A DNA stretch of 64,000 nucleotides from Mesorhizobium sp. Z1-4. Lineage in GTDB: Bacteria > Pseudomonadota > Alphaproteobacteria > Rhizobiales > Rhizobiaceae. Shown here piece after piece: positions 25,995 through 35,554 of the stretch; within the stretch, counting starts at the first letter, position 1, and every line of letters starts with the position of its first letter. A program made the position numbers and the translations under genes. The stretch covers positions 62,001 through 126,000 of the forward strand of contig NZ_RCIO01000005.1 in NCBI RefSeq assembly GCF_004000235.1, given 5' to 3'. The notes beneath the pieces were generated by a model. The model was not told the DNA's origin. It worked only from the letters and a program-made list of their open reading frames with translations, and did no database searches.

Positions 25995-26579
25995 CTAGCG
26001 CATGGCCGATTGCTGCATCAGGCGGCACATGGCGACCAGATTGCGATCATAGGAGTACGGGTTCGACGTGACTTCGATGCATCTGGTGCGGAAGCGCCGG
26101 ACATCGGCACTTGAAAGCCGCGAGAACACGCTGCCGGGCGTGAAGCTGTTGTTGCCCGTCGCCCCGCCGCCGCCCGTTGGCCCGCCAGGTATACCGGGTG
26201 TTCCGATGCTGACATTGAGCCCGCCGCCGTTGCCGACACTGACATTGGCCGTCGTGCCGCCAAGACCGGCCGTCGCATTGGCGCTGATCCCGCCGCCGCC
26301 GACATTGGCGCCGGCGCTTGCGCCAAAGCCTCCACCGCCACCGACGGAAGCGCTGACCCCCGCACCGCCGCCGCCGACACTTGCGCCGACCGAGGCGCTG
26401 ACGCCCCCGTCTCCGCCGATATTGGCGCTCACAGAAGGATCACCCGAGCCGAGCCCGCCAATGCTTACGCCGCCAAGTCCACCTAGGCCGATGTCCTGCG
26501 CATGGGATGATGCGCCCAGCAACAGGCTTACGCCGAAAGCGGCTGCAGTCTTGGCCAAAAAAGCTGTATGTTTACGCAT
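25995..26579 (-). CDS. Secreted glycine-rich repeat protein of unknown function
   Basis: A 194-residue exported protein. A signal peptide (FLAKTAAAFGVSLLLGASSH, cleaved near HAQ) leads into about 110 residues made of short irregular repeats of the form GGGG-[VIF]-[SG]-A-x-[AV]-x-x, for example GGVSASVGASVGGGGAG and GGGGISANATAG. The last 50 residues are different: SSADVRRFRTRCIEVTSNP and LVAMCRLMQQSA, with two cysteines that could form a disulfide. ATG 26579 was chosen over 26615 for its GAGG ribosome site and the signal peptide. No function is recognised; a surface or matrix protein is possible. Confidence 0.72.
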   Translation of the reverse strand: MRKHTAFLAKTAAAFGVSLLLGASSHAQDIGLGGLGGVSIGGLGSGDPSVSANIGGDGGVSASVGASVGGGGAGVSASVGGGGGFGASAGANVGGGGISANATAGLGGTTANVSVGNGGGLNVSIGTPGIPGGPTGGGGATGNNSFTPGSVFSRLSSADVRRFRTRCIEVTSNPYSYDRNLVAMCRLMQQSAMR

Positions 26580-27110
26580 AACAATGCCTCGCTTTTCTTC
26601 CCCGTCGAATATCAATTCTCAGTTGAAGTTATTAACGCGATCATAAATGTCAGCATTATTTACTCATATTGAAAGTTGAGATGAAGTAGATTTAGCATTC
26701 AACCGTAACGGTAATCAGGTTGTAGAATCTTTATGTATGTACATAAAATGGAGTAGGCGAGTAATATTAACTTGTTGAGTCCAATAGAATATTTAGTTGC
26801 TTTTGGTAACTTGTTTGGTTTGATATGTTGGATAACGGAATGTCCGTGCGTAGGTTCGCACGCGGAAAATCACATCTGCGTTATTCGTCTACGCCGAAGG
26901 TTGCTTCGCTAGGAATTTTCCAAGCCGGCCGTGCGTTGGCTCAATTTAGAATGGCTTCAGTTTCGGTGGGCGGGCGCTGAAAGAGAGGCCAGCAGGTTGC
27001 CGGATATGTCACCGCTGGCGGCGTCCGAGCCGCTATACCGAGCGCCGCTCGATCGCTTTCAGGGACGAATGCCGCCTCATGCGACCACCAAAGCCCCGAC
27101 GTTGGTTCCG
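26580..27110. other. Gene-free region with AT-rich half and several palindromes
   Basis: These 531 bases contain no gene I can support. From 26641 to 26820 the sequence is only about 31% GC by count, against over 60% around it. It includes a perfect palindrome at 26730-26747, ACCGTAACGGT at 26702-26712, and two short hairpins: CCGTGCG with CGCACGCGG (near 26844-26864) and CGAAG with CTTCG around GTTG (26895-26908). The last 180 bases regain normal composition. It should hold the promoter of the glycine-rich gene; a small structured RNA is possible. Confidence 0.5.
26730..26747. promoter_or_regulatory. Perfect AT-rich palindrome upstream of the glycine-rich protein gene
   Basis: Eight-base arms TTTATGTA and TACATAAA are separated by TG, about 150 bases before the gene at 25995-26579 (minus). 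The size and symmetry suit a dimeric transcription factor. No other copy was seen in the window. Which factor binds is unknown. Confidence 0.35.
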
Positions 27111-27623
27111 TCAGGCGAATTGCCGGCCGGCCTCGCTGCGCTGGAAGTAGATCAGGTCGAGCGAAGGCGCGGCCTTGCCGAGCACTGTAAGCACCATATG
27201 CGCGTGCCCGCGGTGATGCGTCTGATGATTGAAGAAGTGCGCCAACGCTGGTGCAAGGCGCTGCGACACGGTGCGCATGTCCGTGACTGTCATGTAGGTG
27301 AAGCGCCCTGCAAGGGCGGGTTCATCAAGCGAGTCGACCCAGGCAACTATTCGCGCGTCTTCCGTGTCCCGGGCCGCCTTCAGCTTGCCGAGTTCTGCAA
27401 ATAATGTCGCATCGAGCTGCGATGGCGCGTCGCCTTCTCCGGTAAAGCGCTTCAGCCAAATGCGGTCCGCCACCAATACGTGGTTCAGGGTTCCGTGCAT
27501 GGAATGGAAGAACGCGCCGGTTTCCTTCCGGTATTCTTCGTCGCTCAGCGCCTCTGCCGCATCGTAGATAAGCGCATTGGCCCACTTGTTGTACGCCGCC
27601 ATCATTGCAAAATGCTGTTTCAT
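27111..27623 (-). CDS. DinB family protein (putative metal-dependent thiol transferase)
   Basis: A 170-residue four-helix protein of the DinB/YfiT type. The helix MAAYNKWANALIYDAAEAL, the motif HSMHGTLNHVLVADRIWLKR and the C-terminal HFFNHQTHHRGHAHMVL supply the metal-binding histidines expected of the fold. Some relatives use bacillithiol or mycothiol, which this group lacks, so the cofactor here is uncertain. It starts with ribosome site GGGAG at 27623 and is divergent from a GST gene 64 bases away. The damage-inducible name of the family should not be taken as evidence of an SOS role. Confidence 0.87.
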   Translation of the reverse strand: MKQHFAMMAAYNKWANALIYDAAEALSDEEYRKETGAFFHSMHGTLNHVLVADRIWLKRFTGEGDAPSQLDATLFAELGKLKAARDTEDARIVAWVDSLDEPALAGRFTYMTVTDMRTVSQRLAPALAHFFNHQTHHRGHAHMVLTVLGKAAPSLDLIYFQRSEAGRQFA

Positions 27624-27687
27624 CGATGCTCCCGAACGGAATGCTTCGCGCCGGGTGGCTGACTATCATGCAGGAGGGGGATATCCA

Positions 27688-28380
27688 ATGACGATTAGAT
27701 TGTACGAACTTGTCGGCGCCGACCCGCGGCGCCCGTTCAGCCCGCATTGCTGGAAAGTGTCCTGGGCGCTGGCGCATAAGGGCCTGGAGTTCGAAACGGT
27801 GCCGGTTCCCTTCACCGGCGTTCCCGGCATCGAGAGCGGCGCGGCAAGGACCGTACCGATCATTCGCGATGGCGACCGGCTGGTGGTCGATTCCTTCGAT
27901 ATCGCGCTCTATCTGGAAGAGGCCTATCCCGACCGGCCGTCACTGTTTAACGGCGAGGGCGGCATTGCGCTGTCGCGCTTCGTCGAACGCTGGACGCAGA
28001 TCACGATCCACGGCTTCCTTGGAGGTGCTGTACTGCATGACATTCACGAATGCCTCGCGCCGGTCGACCAGGCTTACTTCCGTGAAAGCAGGGAAAAGCG
28101 CATGGGCGGGCGGCTGGAAGATATTCAGGCCGGGCGCGACGATCGCCGTGAGGTTTTCCGCAAATCGCTGGAGCCGCTGCGCAAGATGCTCGACGTTCAG
28201 CCATATCTCGGCGGGCAGGGGCCGTTGTTTGCGGATTACATCGTTGCCGGTGCGTTCCAGTGGGCCCGTGTGGTTTCGGCTTATGAACCGCTCGCGGCAG
28301 GCGACCCCATTGCCGCGTGGTTCGGCCGCATACTCGATCTTCATGACGGTCTGGGCAGGCGCGTGGCAGCCGCCGCATAA
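27688..28380 (+). CDS. Glutathione S-transferase family protein
   Basis: A 230-residue protein with an N-terminal thioredoxin-like domain (IRLYELVGADPRRPFSPHCW, active-site region FSPHCWKVSWALAHKGLEFE) and an all-helical C-terminal domain. The beta3 strand region ARTVPIIRDGDRLVVDSFDI holds the cis-proline and the glutathione gamma-glutamyl binding Asp-Ser. ATG 27688 has a very strong ribosome site, AGGAGGGGG; the frame is open to 27577 but that part overlaps the divergent DinB gene. GSTs of this sort join glutathione to electrophiles or act as peroxidases; the substrate is unknown. Confidence 0.87.
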   Translation: MTIRLYELVGADPRRPFSPHCWKVSWALAHKGLEFETVPVPFTGVPGIESGAARTVPIIRDGDRLVVDSFDIALYLEEAYPDRPSLFNGEGGIALSRFVERWTQITIHGFLGGAVLHDIHECLAPVDQAYFRESREKRMGGRLEDIQAGRDDRREVFRKSLEPLRKMLDVQPYLGGQGPLFADYIVAGAFQWARVVSAYEPLAAGDPIAAWFGRILDLHDGLGRRVAAAA

Positions 28381-28424
28381 AGCCGGCTCGGGCGCGCTGC
28401 GCGTCTGCGGAGGCCACGCGACCC

Positions 28425-28453
28425 CTTCACATCGCTGGCGGCCCCGTCTATAG
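28425..28453 (+). promoter_or_regulatory. Promoter for ndk
   Basis: Minus-35 CTTCAC (28425-28430) and minus-10 CTATAG (28448-28453) are 17 bases apart, close to the rhizobial housekeeping consensus. Transcription would start about 38 bases before the ndk ATG. Confidence 0.65.
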
Positions 28454-28497
28454 ACCGCGCCGACTCCCCTCCAATTTGACAAGATGAAGGAATTCAG

Positions 28498-28920
28498 ATG
28501 GCCGTCGAGCGTACGTTTTCGATGATCAAGCCGGACGCGACCCGGCGCAACCTGACCGGTGCGATCACCAAGGTGTTTGAAGAGAACGGCCTCCGCGTCG
28601 TCGCCTCCAAGCGCGTCCACATGAGCCGCGCGCAGGCCGAGGGTTTTTATGCCGTCCACAACGGCAAGCCGTTTTTCGACGAGCTGGTCTCGTTCATGAC
28701 CTCTGGCCCCACTGTTGTGCAGGTGCTCGAGGGCGAGAACGCCATCCTGAAGAACCGCGAGATCATGGGCGCAACCAACCCGGAAAAGGCCGATCCCGGC
28801 ACCATCCGCAAGGAATTTGCAGTGTCTTTCACTGAAAATTCGGTTCACGGCTCCGATGCGCCTGAGACGGCCGCGGAGGAAATCCGCTACTGGTTCGCCG
28901 AGACCGAAATCGTCGGCTAA
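28498..28920 (+). CDS. ndk: Nucleoside diphosphate kinase
   Basis: Ndk balances nucleoside triphosphates by passing the gamma-phosphate through a histidine. The 140-residue protein has the family N-terminus [15 protein letters not shown], and the active-site His in the segment [16 protein letters not shown] near residue 117. Length is standard. It has its own promoter at 28425-28453 and converges on the c-di-GMP gene, overlapping its stop by a few bases. Confidence 0.97.
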   Translation: MAVERTFSMIKPDATRRNLTGAITKVFEENGLRVVASKRVHMSRAQAEGFYAVHNGKPFFDELVSFMTSGPTVVQVLEGENAILKNREIMGATNPEKADPGTIRKEFAVSFTENSVHGSDAPETAAEEIRYWFAETEIVG

Positions 28921-31181
28921 GCCGATTGTGCTTCCCGGCCGGCGTCAGCCAGCAGTGGCGCCGCCGGCCGGTTATTTGTCTTGCGCACATGTGCCTTGAA
29001 GTCGGCATCCGGCATCGCCTTGGCGTAGCGCCACCCCTGATATGCTTCGCAGCCATTGTCCTTCAGGAATTGTTCCTGCGAGGCGGTCTCCACCTGTTCG
29101 GCAACGGCGCTGAGGCCTAGCGTCCTGGTCATTCCCAGAATGGTCCGGATCAGCGCCCTGTCGCTGTCCTTTCCTTCGATGTCGGCGACGAAACTGCCGT
29201 CGATTTTGACCTCATCGAACGGCAGCCGCTTCAGATGATTCAAGGACGAATTGCCGCTGCCGAAATCGTCGAGCGACAGTCTGATGCCGAGCGCCTTCAG
29301 CTCATGCATGCGCCGCGCAACCACCTGGTTGTTCCGGCTGGCAACATGTTCGGTGATTTCGATGGTCAGCATCGAGCCTGGGACGCCATGCGCTTTCAGG
29401 AGCTGACCGAGTTCAGGCACGAACCGCTCGTTGGTGAAGGCGTGGGCGCTGGCGTTGATCGCAAGGCGAAGTCCCGCAAGCTGGCTGTCGCCGGCCCAGC
29501 CCGCCAGCGACGAGATACCCTTCTCGAAGACGATCATCGCCAGTTCGCTGGCCATGCCGAACTGGTCGGCCAGCGGCACGAACCGCGCCGGCAGTACAAT
29601 GCCGAGTTCAGGATGGTTCCATCTCAATAGCGCTTCGGCCGCGGTAACCTGGCCGCCGGCGTCGACCAGCGGCTGGAAATGGAGTTCCAGCTCGTCGCCG
29701 CCGCGGGCAATCGTTGCCCGCAGATCGGCCAGAAGCCGGTAGCGTTCGGTGGCTTTGTTGAGCGAAGCGGGGTCGAAAATCGCCAGGCTGTCGCGGCCTG
29801 AGGCTTTCGCCTCATACATGGCGATATCGGCCCGTTTGAGTATTTCGTCGGCCTTTTCCTCCTGCCCGTCGAATATGACGACGCCCACACTGGCGGAAGA
29901 ACGGTAGGAGAGGTCGCCCATCTCGAAACGCTGGCGCAGGGCGCTGTTGATCCGGTTCGCCGTGTTGATGGCCTGCCGTGCGGCCGTGGCATCGTCGCCA
30001 CCGCCATGTTCGATCAACACCACGAACTCGTCGCCGCCGATGCGTGCCACCGTGTCGTTCTCGCCAGCGCAATCGCGCAGGCGCCTGGCCACCTCGACCA
30101 GATACTGGTCGCCGACGTCATGGCCCTGGGTGTCGTTGAGCGTCTTGAAATTGTCGAGGTCGACAAACAGCAGTGCCGCGCGCTGGTTCTCCTTGCGGCA
30201 CGCAGCAATGGCATTCGTCATTTCTTCGAAGAACAGGCGGCGGTTGGGCAGCTCCGTCAACGCGTCGTAATAGGCGAGTTTCTCGACCTCGAGGTCGCTC
30301 TTCTTGCGCTGTGAGATATCCGACATATAGCCATGCCAGACGACCTCGCTGCCGCGGAATTCCGGCGTCGCGGAAACGCGCAGCCATTTGTGATCGCCGC
30401 CGCGGGTGACGAAACGATGCTCGATTTCCCATGGGCTCTGGCGCCCCCAGGCGTCTCCGAGAGATTGCCGGTAGGCTTCTCGGTCGGCCTCGGGTACGCA
30501 TGCCATGAAGATATCGGGGTTCTCGATGGCCTCGGCAACGGGGATGCCCGTCACGCGCTCATAACCGGGGCTGAGATAGGTCACCACGATCGAGCGGTCG
30601 GGTTTCATGCTGTACTGGAAAAGCGCGCCAGGCACTTCGCGCATGAGCTTGCGGAACTGTTCCTCGAGCCGCAGCCGTTCGACGGTCTCCGTGATCTCGC
30701 GCACCGAGCCTTCGTAGAACAGCGCCTTGTTGGTTCGCTTGTCACGCACCAGACGCGCGGATTCCGTGATCCAGATCCGCTCCCGTGTTTTGTGCCGGTA
30801 AATCTCCGACACAAAATCCTTCACCACGCCGTCGCGGTTCAGGATGGTTCGAAAATCGTCACGCCGGGTCGGGTCGACATACCACTCCTTGGCGATGTCA
30901 TTCACCGAGGCAAGCAGCTCTGCTTCCGAACCGTAGCCGTTCAGTTTCACGAGGGCCTGGTTGGCCCGTATCTGCCGTCCGTCCAGGCTCGAGCGGTAGA
31001 CGCCCTCGGAGAGCGTATCGATCGCTTCTCCGATCTGCTCGCTTTCGGCGCGGGCCGAATAATAGAGGCGGCGGTAACGCAGCATCCACAGCGCCAGCAG
31101 CACCGACAGAATGACGTTGGCGGTGACCAGCCACTGATGGCTCGCGGCCAATCCGGTAATGGCGCTGATCGTCGTGTTCAT
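28917..31181 (-). CDS. Membrane PAS-PAS-GGDEF-EAL cyclic-di-GMP signalling protein
   Basis: A 754-residue protein: one membrane helix (about 17-36), two PAS-like sensor regions (about 42-165 and 175-292), a GGDEF domain with intact [10 protein letters not shown] (382-386) and an EAL domain with [14 protein letters not shown] (EAL at 516-518) and [25 protein letters not shown] makes and EAL breaks c-di-GMP. No RxxD inhibition site is seen five residues before GGDEF. Both domains look active, so the net direction is open. ATG 31181 or GTG 31193 may be the start. It overlaps the ndk stop on the opposite strand. Confidence 0.9.
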   Translation of the reverse strand: MNTTISAITGLAASHQWLVTANVILSVLLALWMLRYRRLYYSARAESEQIGEAIDTLSEGVYRSSLDGRQIRANQALVKLNGYGSEAELLASVNDIAKEWYVDPTRRDDFRTILNRDGVVKDFVSEIYRHKTRERIWITESARLVRDKRTNKALFYEGSVREITETVERLRLEEQFRKLMREVPGALFQYSMKPDRSIVVTYLSPGYERVTGIPVAEAIENPDIFMACVPEADREAYRQSLGDAWGRQSPWEIEHRFVTRGGDHKWLRVSATPEFRGSEVVWHGYMSDISQRKKSDLEVEKLAYYDALTELPNRRLFFEEMTNAIAACRKENQRAALLFVDLDNFKTLNDTQGHDVGDQYLVEVARRLRDCAGENDTVARIGGDEFVVLIEHGGGDDATAARQAINTANRINSALRQRFEMGDLSYRSSASVGVVIFDGQEEKADEILKRADIAMYEAKASGRDSLAIFDPASLNKATERYRLLADLRATIARGGDELELHFQPLVDAGGQVTAAEALLRWNHPELGIVLPARFVPLADQFGMASELAMIVFEKGISSLAGWAGDSQLAGLRLAINASAHAFTNERFVPELGQLLKAHGVPGSMLTIEITEHVASRNNQVVARRMHELKALGIRLSLDDFGSGNSSLNHLKRLPFDEVKIDGSFVADIEGKDSDRALIRTILGMTRTLGLSAVAEQVETASQEQFLKDNGCEAYQGWRYAKAMPDADFKAHVRKTNNRPAAPLLADAGREAQSA

Positions 31182-31282
31182 GGCCCCCAGCACTGCGCAA
31201 GCATCGAACGAGGCTATCAGCAGGGACTTGCAATTTCGCTAATGGGGGAACGTGACCTGCTGAGGTTAACGCTGCGTTACCC

Positions 31283-31750
31283 TCAGTCGCGGTCCCAGCG
31301 CGAAAGCGCCCGTTCGTCTGCTTCCTTGGCATCGACCCAGCTGCCTTCGGTACCGTCAGAACGGTGTTCCTTCTTCCAGAAGGGCGCGCGCGATTTCAGG
31401 AAGTCCATCATGAACTCCGCCGCCGAGAAGGCTGCATGCCGGTGCCGCGACGCAGCCACCACCAGCACGATCTGCTCACCAATGCCGATTTTCCCGTGCC
31501 GGTGGATGACCGTCAATGCCGTCACCGGCCAGCGTTTTGCCGCCGCGTCGGCAATACGGCCGATTTCGGCTTCCGCCATGCCGGGATAGTGTTCTATCTC
31601 AAGCGCATGAAGCGTGCCGGCTTCATCCCGGCAAAGGCCGCTGAAGGTCACAACCGCGCCGACATCGCTGTCGCCGCCCGAAATTGCGGCCATTTCGTCT
31701 GCCGTATCGAACGGCTCGCTTTGAATGCGCACCGTGACACGGCAACTCAC
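31283..31750 (-). CDS. moaE: Molybdopterin synthase catalytic subunit
   Basis: MoaE, with MoaD, adds the dithiolene sulfurs that make molybdopterin from cyclic pyranopterin monophosphate. The 155-residue protein has GAVVTFSGLCRDEAG, the substrate loop HRHGKIGIGEQIVLVVAASR and the catalytic lysine region FLKSRAPFWKKE. The start is GTG 31750, since no earlier ATG fits. It is the last gene of the uvrC-pgsA-moaD-moaE run; MoaD precedes it by four bases. Confidence 0.95.
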   Translation of the reverse strand: MSCRVTVRIQSEPFDTADEMAAISGGDSDVGAVVTFSGLCRDEAGTLHALEIEHYPGMAEAEIGRIADAAAKRWPVTALTVIHRHGKIGIGEQIVLVVAASRHRHAAFSAAEFMMDFLKSRAPFWKKEHRSDGTEGSWVDAKEADERALSRWDRD

Positions 31751-31754
31751 GCGC

Positions 31755-32006
31755 CTAGCCTCCGGTCATAGGTGGAAACAGCCCGATTTCGCGCGCCCCC
31801 GCAATGCGCTCGTCATGGCGGACATGTTCCTGATTGATCGCGACGCGGATGGCCTCGGGGTATTTCAGCGCTTCGGCATATTCCTCGCCGCGCGTTTTCA
31901 GCCATTCGAGAAGTTCGCGCACCGTCGCCACGCCGGCAGGCGGTGTGACGTCCTCTTCGGCGACGCCGATGCGTTCGCGGACCCAGGCGAAATAAACCAG
32001 CTTCAT
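31755..32006 (-). CDS. moaD: Molybdopterin synthase sulfur-carrier subunit
   Basis: MoaD is a ubiquitin-like sulfur carrier of 83 residues. It begins MKLVYFAWVRERIGVAEEDV and ends in PPMTGG, the Gly-Gly tail that is adenylated and thiocarboxylated. It lies two bases after pgsA and four bases before moaE, so the subunits are co-expressed. A molybdopterin oxidoreductase is encoded 8 kb away (39777-41885). Confidence 0.95.
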   Translation of the reverse strand: MKLVYFAWVRERIGVAEEDVTPPAGVATVRELLEWLKTRGEEYAEALKYPEAIRVAINQEHVRHDERIAGAREIGLFPPMTGG

Positions 32007-32008
32007 GC

Positions 32009-32617
32009 CTAATCCATGATGTGCTTCAGGCCGGCCCGGAAATAATCATAGCCTGTGTAAAGCGTTATGATGGCCGAAACCCACAAAAGCACGATGCCTG
32101 TTTCTGTCGCATAACCGATGACCTTGTCGCCCGCCGGCCCGGCGATCAGGAAACCGACCGCGACCAGTTGCACCGTCGTCTTCCACTTTGCCAGCCGCGT
32201 CACCGGAACCGAAACCTTGAGCTGGGCGAGGTATTCGCGCAGGCCCGACACCAGGATTTCCCTGCACAGGATGATGATTGCCGCCCACAGCGACCATCCG
32301 GCGATCGTCCCGTCGGCCGCCATCAGCAGAAGCGCTGCCGCAACCAGCAGCTTGTCGGCAATCGGGTCGAGCATCTTGCCGATATTGGACGTCTGCTTCC
32401 AGATACGGGCGAGGTAGCCGTCGAGGAAATCCGTCAGGCTGGCGACGATGAAGATGCCAAGCGCCGTCCACCGCGCGGGGTCGCTGCTTTGCAGCCGCCC
32501 CTCGAGGAAAAAACACAACACCACCATAGGCACCGCCAGAATGCGGGCATAAGTCAGCAGGTTGGGAATGCTGAAGGCCGGCGGCAGCCGGTTTACGTCG
32601 CTACTCCGTGCGCTCAA
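32009..32617 (-). CDS. pgsA: CDP-diacylglycerol--glycerol-3-phosphate 3-phosphatidyltransferase
   Basis: PgsA makes phosphatidylglycerol phosphate in the inner membrane. The 202-residue protein has several membrane helices and the CDP-alcohol motif DGYLARIWKQTSNIGKMLDP with ADK, which binds metal and CDP-diacylglycerol. The N-terminal AFSIPNLLTYARILAVPMVV matches PgsA. No ATG fits; TTG 32617 was chosen because GGAG lies eight bases before it. UvrC is just upstream, a conserved proteobacterial pairing. Confidence 0.93.
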   Translation of the reverse strand: MSARSSDVNRLPPAFSIPNLLTYARILAVPMVVLCFFLEGRLQSSDPARWTALGIFIVASLTDFLDGYLARIWKQTSNIGKMLDPIADKLLVAAALLLMAADGTIAGWSLWAAIIILCREILVSGLREYLAQLKVSVPVTRLAKWKTTVQLVAVGFLIAGPAGDKVIGYATETGIVLLWVSAIITLYTGYDYFRAGLKHIMD

Positions 32618-32696
32618 TCGGAGTTCTCCATTCTGGCACCGCAAAGGCGCTTGTCGCGAGATAGGGCTGCGATTGTTGCCGTGCAACAGTTTGCGA

Positions 32697-34778
32697 TCAA
32701 GCCCCGGACTCATGGAAATGATTGTATATCAGCCGCGCCATCGCTTCCGAAATACCGTCGACACCCGCCAGGTCCTCCACCGCCGCCCGGCTGACCGCTT
32801 TCGCGGTCCCGAAATGGTGCAGCAGCGCCCGTTTGCGCCCCGGCCCGATGCCGGCAATTTCGTCCAGCGGGTTGCGGGTGAGTTCCTTCTTGCGCCGCGC
32901 CCTGTGCGAGCCGATGGCGAAACGGTGCGCTTCGTCGCGCAGGCGCTGGATGAAATAAAGCAGCGGGTCGCGTACCGGTAGCGAGAAGGAATCGCGGCCC
33001 TCCATGAAAAACCGTTCCCGCCCGGCTTCCCGGTCGGCACCCTTTGCGACGCCGATCGCGGTCACCTTGTCCGCGATGCCGAGATCCTCCAGTACCTGCT
33101 TGACCGACGACATTTGCCCCTTGCCGCCGTCGATCAGGATGAGGTCTGGCCAGGCCGGCGTATCGGCGCGGGAAGGATTGTCGTCATCCTCGTCCTCCGG
33201 CGAGCTCGGTTTCTCGCCCGGAATGCCGTGTTCCTTGATCAGCCGCGAAAAACGCCGCTGCATCACTTCGCGCATCATTCCGAAATCGTCGCCGGGCGTA
33301 ATGTCGTCGGAGCGGATGTTGAACTTGCGGTACTGGCCTTTCACGAAACCTTCCGGCCCTGCCACGATCATCGCGCCCACCGCGTTCGAACCCATGATGT
33401 GCGAGTTGTCGTAGACCTCGATGCGCCGCGGCGGCTGCGCAAGCCCGAATGTTTCCGCTAGCCCCTTGAGCAGCCGCGCCTGCGACGAGGTTTCGGCCAG
33501 CCGCCGCCCGAGCGCCTCGCGCGCGTTCTGCAGGGCATTGCCGGTCAGCTGCTTCTTTTCGCCCCGCTGCGGCACGGTCAGCGACACCCGGCGCCCGGCG
33601 CGCGTGGAAAGCGCCTCGGCGAGCAACGCCTGCTCGTCCACCGCGTGCGACAGCAGAATTGTGCGCGGGCAGGGTTTGTCGTCGTAGAACTGGGTCAGGA
33701 ACGCACCCAGCACTTCGGATGCGCCAAGCGCCGGGTCGGCTTTGGGAAAATAGGCGCGGTTGCCCCAGTTCTGGCCGGTGCGGAAGAAAAACACCTCGAT
33801 GCAGGTCTGGCCGCCTTCCTGATGGATGGCGAACACATCGGCTTCCTCCACCGATTGCGGATTGATGCCCTGATGGCTCTGCACATGCGAAAGCGCGGCC
33901 AGCCGGTCGCGGTAGATCGCCGCCCGTTCGAAATCGAGCTCTTCGGAGGCGTCCTGCATGGCGCGCGAGATCTGCGCCTTGATGCTGGATGAGCGGCCGG
34001 ACAGGAAGTCCTTGGCCTCGCGCACCAGCTCGGCATATTCGGCCTCGGTCACCTCGCCCGTGCAGGGGCCGGCACAGCGTTTGATCTGGTAGAGCAGGCA
34101 GGGGCGGGTGCGGCTTTCAAACACAGAATCGGTGCAGGTGCGCAGCAGAAACGCGCGCTGCAGCGAATTGATCGTGCGCCCCACCGCCATAGCGGATGCA
34201 AACGGCCCGTAATAGTCGCCCTTGCGGCTGCGTGCGCCGCGGTGCTTGAAGATACCGGGTGCGGCGTGGTCGCCGGTCATGAGGATGTAGGGGAACGACT
34301 TGTCGTCCCGCATGAGCACATTAAATCGCGGACGCAAGCGCTTGATAAGGTTGGCTTCAAGCAGCAAAGCCTCGGTTTCGGTGCGGGTGACGACGAACTC
34401 CATGCCGGCCGTCTCACGCACCATGCGGCCGATCCGGTCGGTATGGAACCGCCCCTGGGCATAGGCGGTCACCCGCTTCTTGAGGCTGCGTGCCTTGCCG
34501 ACGTAAAGCACGTCTCCCGCCGGGTTCAGCATGCGGTAGACGCCGGGCTGGTTCGGCAGCTGTTTGACCAGCGCCTGAATGACCTCTGCTCCCGTCGCGA
34601 CTTGTCTCCCGTCGACACCGATGCCGGACCAGTCGACCGAGGCAAGCAGTTCGCGAACGTTGGTTTCGTTTGCCTCGGTCTCGCCGTCATCGTCTTCGGC
34701 GTCGTCGCCGGGCAAATAGCCGGCCATGTCGCCAGCCGCCGGGTCGCGTTTGGGAATGGGTGGATTTCCGGCAGTCAT
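32697..34778 (-). CDS. uvrC: Excinuclease ABC subunit C
   Basis: UvrC makes both incisions in nucleotide excision repair. The 693-residue protein has the GIY-YIG domain ([20 protein letters not shown], then [13 protein letters not shown]), a UVR helix pair ([20 protein letters not shown]), the RNase H-like second nuclease (VEVYDNSH-like [20 protein letters not shown]) and C-terminal helix-hairpin-helix motifs. An acidic N-terminal extension of about 75 residues ([14 protein letters not shown]) and an acidic insert ([10 protein letters not shown]) are unusual. ATG 34778 overlaps the SDR stop by four bases. Confidence 0.96.
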   Translation of the reverse strand: MTAGNPPIPKRDPAAGDMAGYLPGDDAEDDDGETEANETNVRELLASVDWSGIGVDGRQVATGAEVIQALVKQLPNQPGVYRMLNPAGDVLYVGKARSLKKRVTAYAQGRFHTDRIGRMVRETAGMEFVVTRTETEALLLEANLIKRLRPRFNVLMRDDKSFPYILMTGDHAAPGIFKHRGARSRKGDYYGPFASAMAVGRTINSLQRAFLLRTCTDSVFESRTRPCLLYQIKRCAGPCTGEVTEAEYAELVREAKDFLSGRSSSIKAQISRAMQDASEELDFERAAIYRDRLAALSHVQSHQGINPQSVEEADVFAIHQEGGQTCIEVFFFRTGQNWGNRAYFPKADPALGASEVLGAFLTQFYDDKPCPRTILLSHAVDEQALLAEALSTRAGRRVSLTVPQRGEKKQLTGNALQNAREALGRRLAETSSQARLLKGLAETFGLAQPPRRIEVYDNSHIMGSNAVGAMIVAGPEGFVKGQYRKFNIRSDDITPGDDFGMMREVMQRRFSRLIKEHGIPGEKPSSPEDEDDDNPSRADTPAWPDLILIDGGKGQMSSVKQVLEDLGIADKVTAIGVAKGADREAGRERFFMEGRDSFSLPVRDPLLYFIQRLRDEAHRFAIGSHRARRKKELTRNPLDEIAGIGPGRKRALLHHFGTAKAVSRAAVEDLAGVDGISEAMARLIYNHFHESGA

Positions 34779-35554
34779 TCCACGCCCGTGACGTCGTGCG
34801 TCTCCCAGGCCAGGTGCTGGCCGCCGTCGATGGCGATCAGCTGGCCGGTCACGGATTTCGCCTCCCACAGATAGAGGATCGTGCGGCCGAACTCGTCCAG
34901 CGCGGGTCCATGGCCGAGAATGACCGCCTCGGCCTGTTGCCGGAAGTCGTCATCGGTCTGGCGCGCGTTCTTCATGGTCGGTCCCGGTCCGAGCGCGTTG
35001 ACGCGCACGCGCGGCGCAAGCCCCTGCGCCATGGTCTGCGTTGCGGCCCACAAGGCGCTTTTCGAGAGCGTGTAGGAAAAGAACCGCGGGTTGAGCCGCC
35101 AAACGCGCTGGTCGATCACATTCACCGCAAGCCCGTCGCTGCCATCCGGCAGAGCCGTGGCAAAGCGGCTGGTCAAAGCAACCGGCGCTTTCAGGTGGAT
35201 GTCGAAATGTCTGTCCCATCTCTCCCAGTCGGGTCGGTCGGGACTGTCGGGCTCGAATGCCGAGGCGTTGTTGACGAGCAGCCGCAGCGGTCCGAGTTTC
35301 GCCGCAACATCTTCAATCAGTGCGTTGCAAACCTCCAGCGCCGTCAGGTCGGCCTGGAAAACGGCGGCCTTGCCGCCGGCATCGGTGATTTCGGCGGCAA
35401 GTTTTGCGGCTTCGCCGGCGGACGAGCGATAGTGGATCGCTACGGCAAACCCGGCACTGGCCAGGTCGCGTGCGATCGCAGCGCCGATACGCTTCGCGCC
35501 GCCCGTTACCAAGGCAACTTCGCCGTGTGCTTTCATGCCCTTCCGGTCCGTCAT
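34775..35554 (-). CDS. Short-chain dehydrogenase/reductase (pteridine-reductase-like)
   Basis: A 259-residue SDR. The NADP-binding motif is [12 protein letters not shown], followed by HYRSSAG with an arginine that suits NADPH; NNASAF and the catalytic YTLSK are present. The TGGAKRIG and FEPDSPDRP patterns resemble FolM/pteridine reductase 1 members more than FabG. ATG 35554 overlaps the cation-exchanger stop as ATGA; a second start at 35536 has GGAAGG upstream. It is coupled on its other side to uvrC. Substrate is inferred weakly. Confidence 0.85.
   Translation of the reverse strand: MTDRKGMKAHGEVALVTGGAKRIGAAIARDLASAGFAVAIHYRSSAGEAAKLAAEITDAGGKAAVFQADLTALEVCNALIEDVAAKLGPLRLLVNNASAFEPDSPDRPDWERWDRHFDIHLKAPVALTSRFATALPDGSDGLAVNVIDQRVWRLNPRFFSYTLSKSALWAATQTMAQGLAPRVRVNALGPGPTMKNARQTDDDFRQQAEAVILGHGPALDEFGRTILYLWEAKSVTGQLIAIDGGQHLAWETHDVTGVE

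Noticed and set aside
26931-27404. A plus-strand frame of 157 codons opposite the DinB gene
   Set aside because: More than half is antisense to DinB and the rest has no homology-like features.
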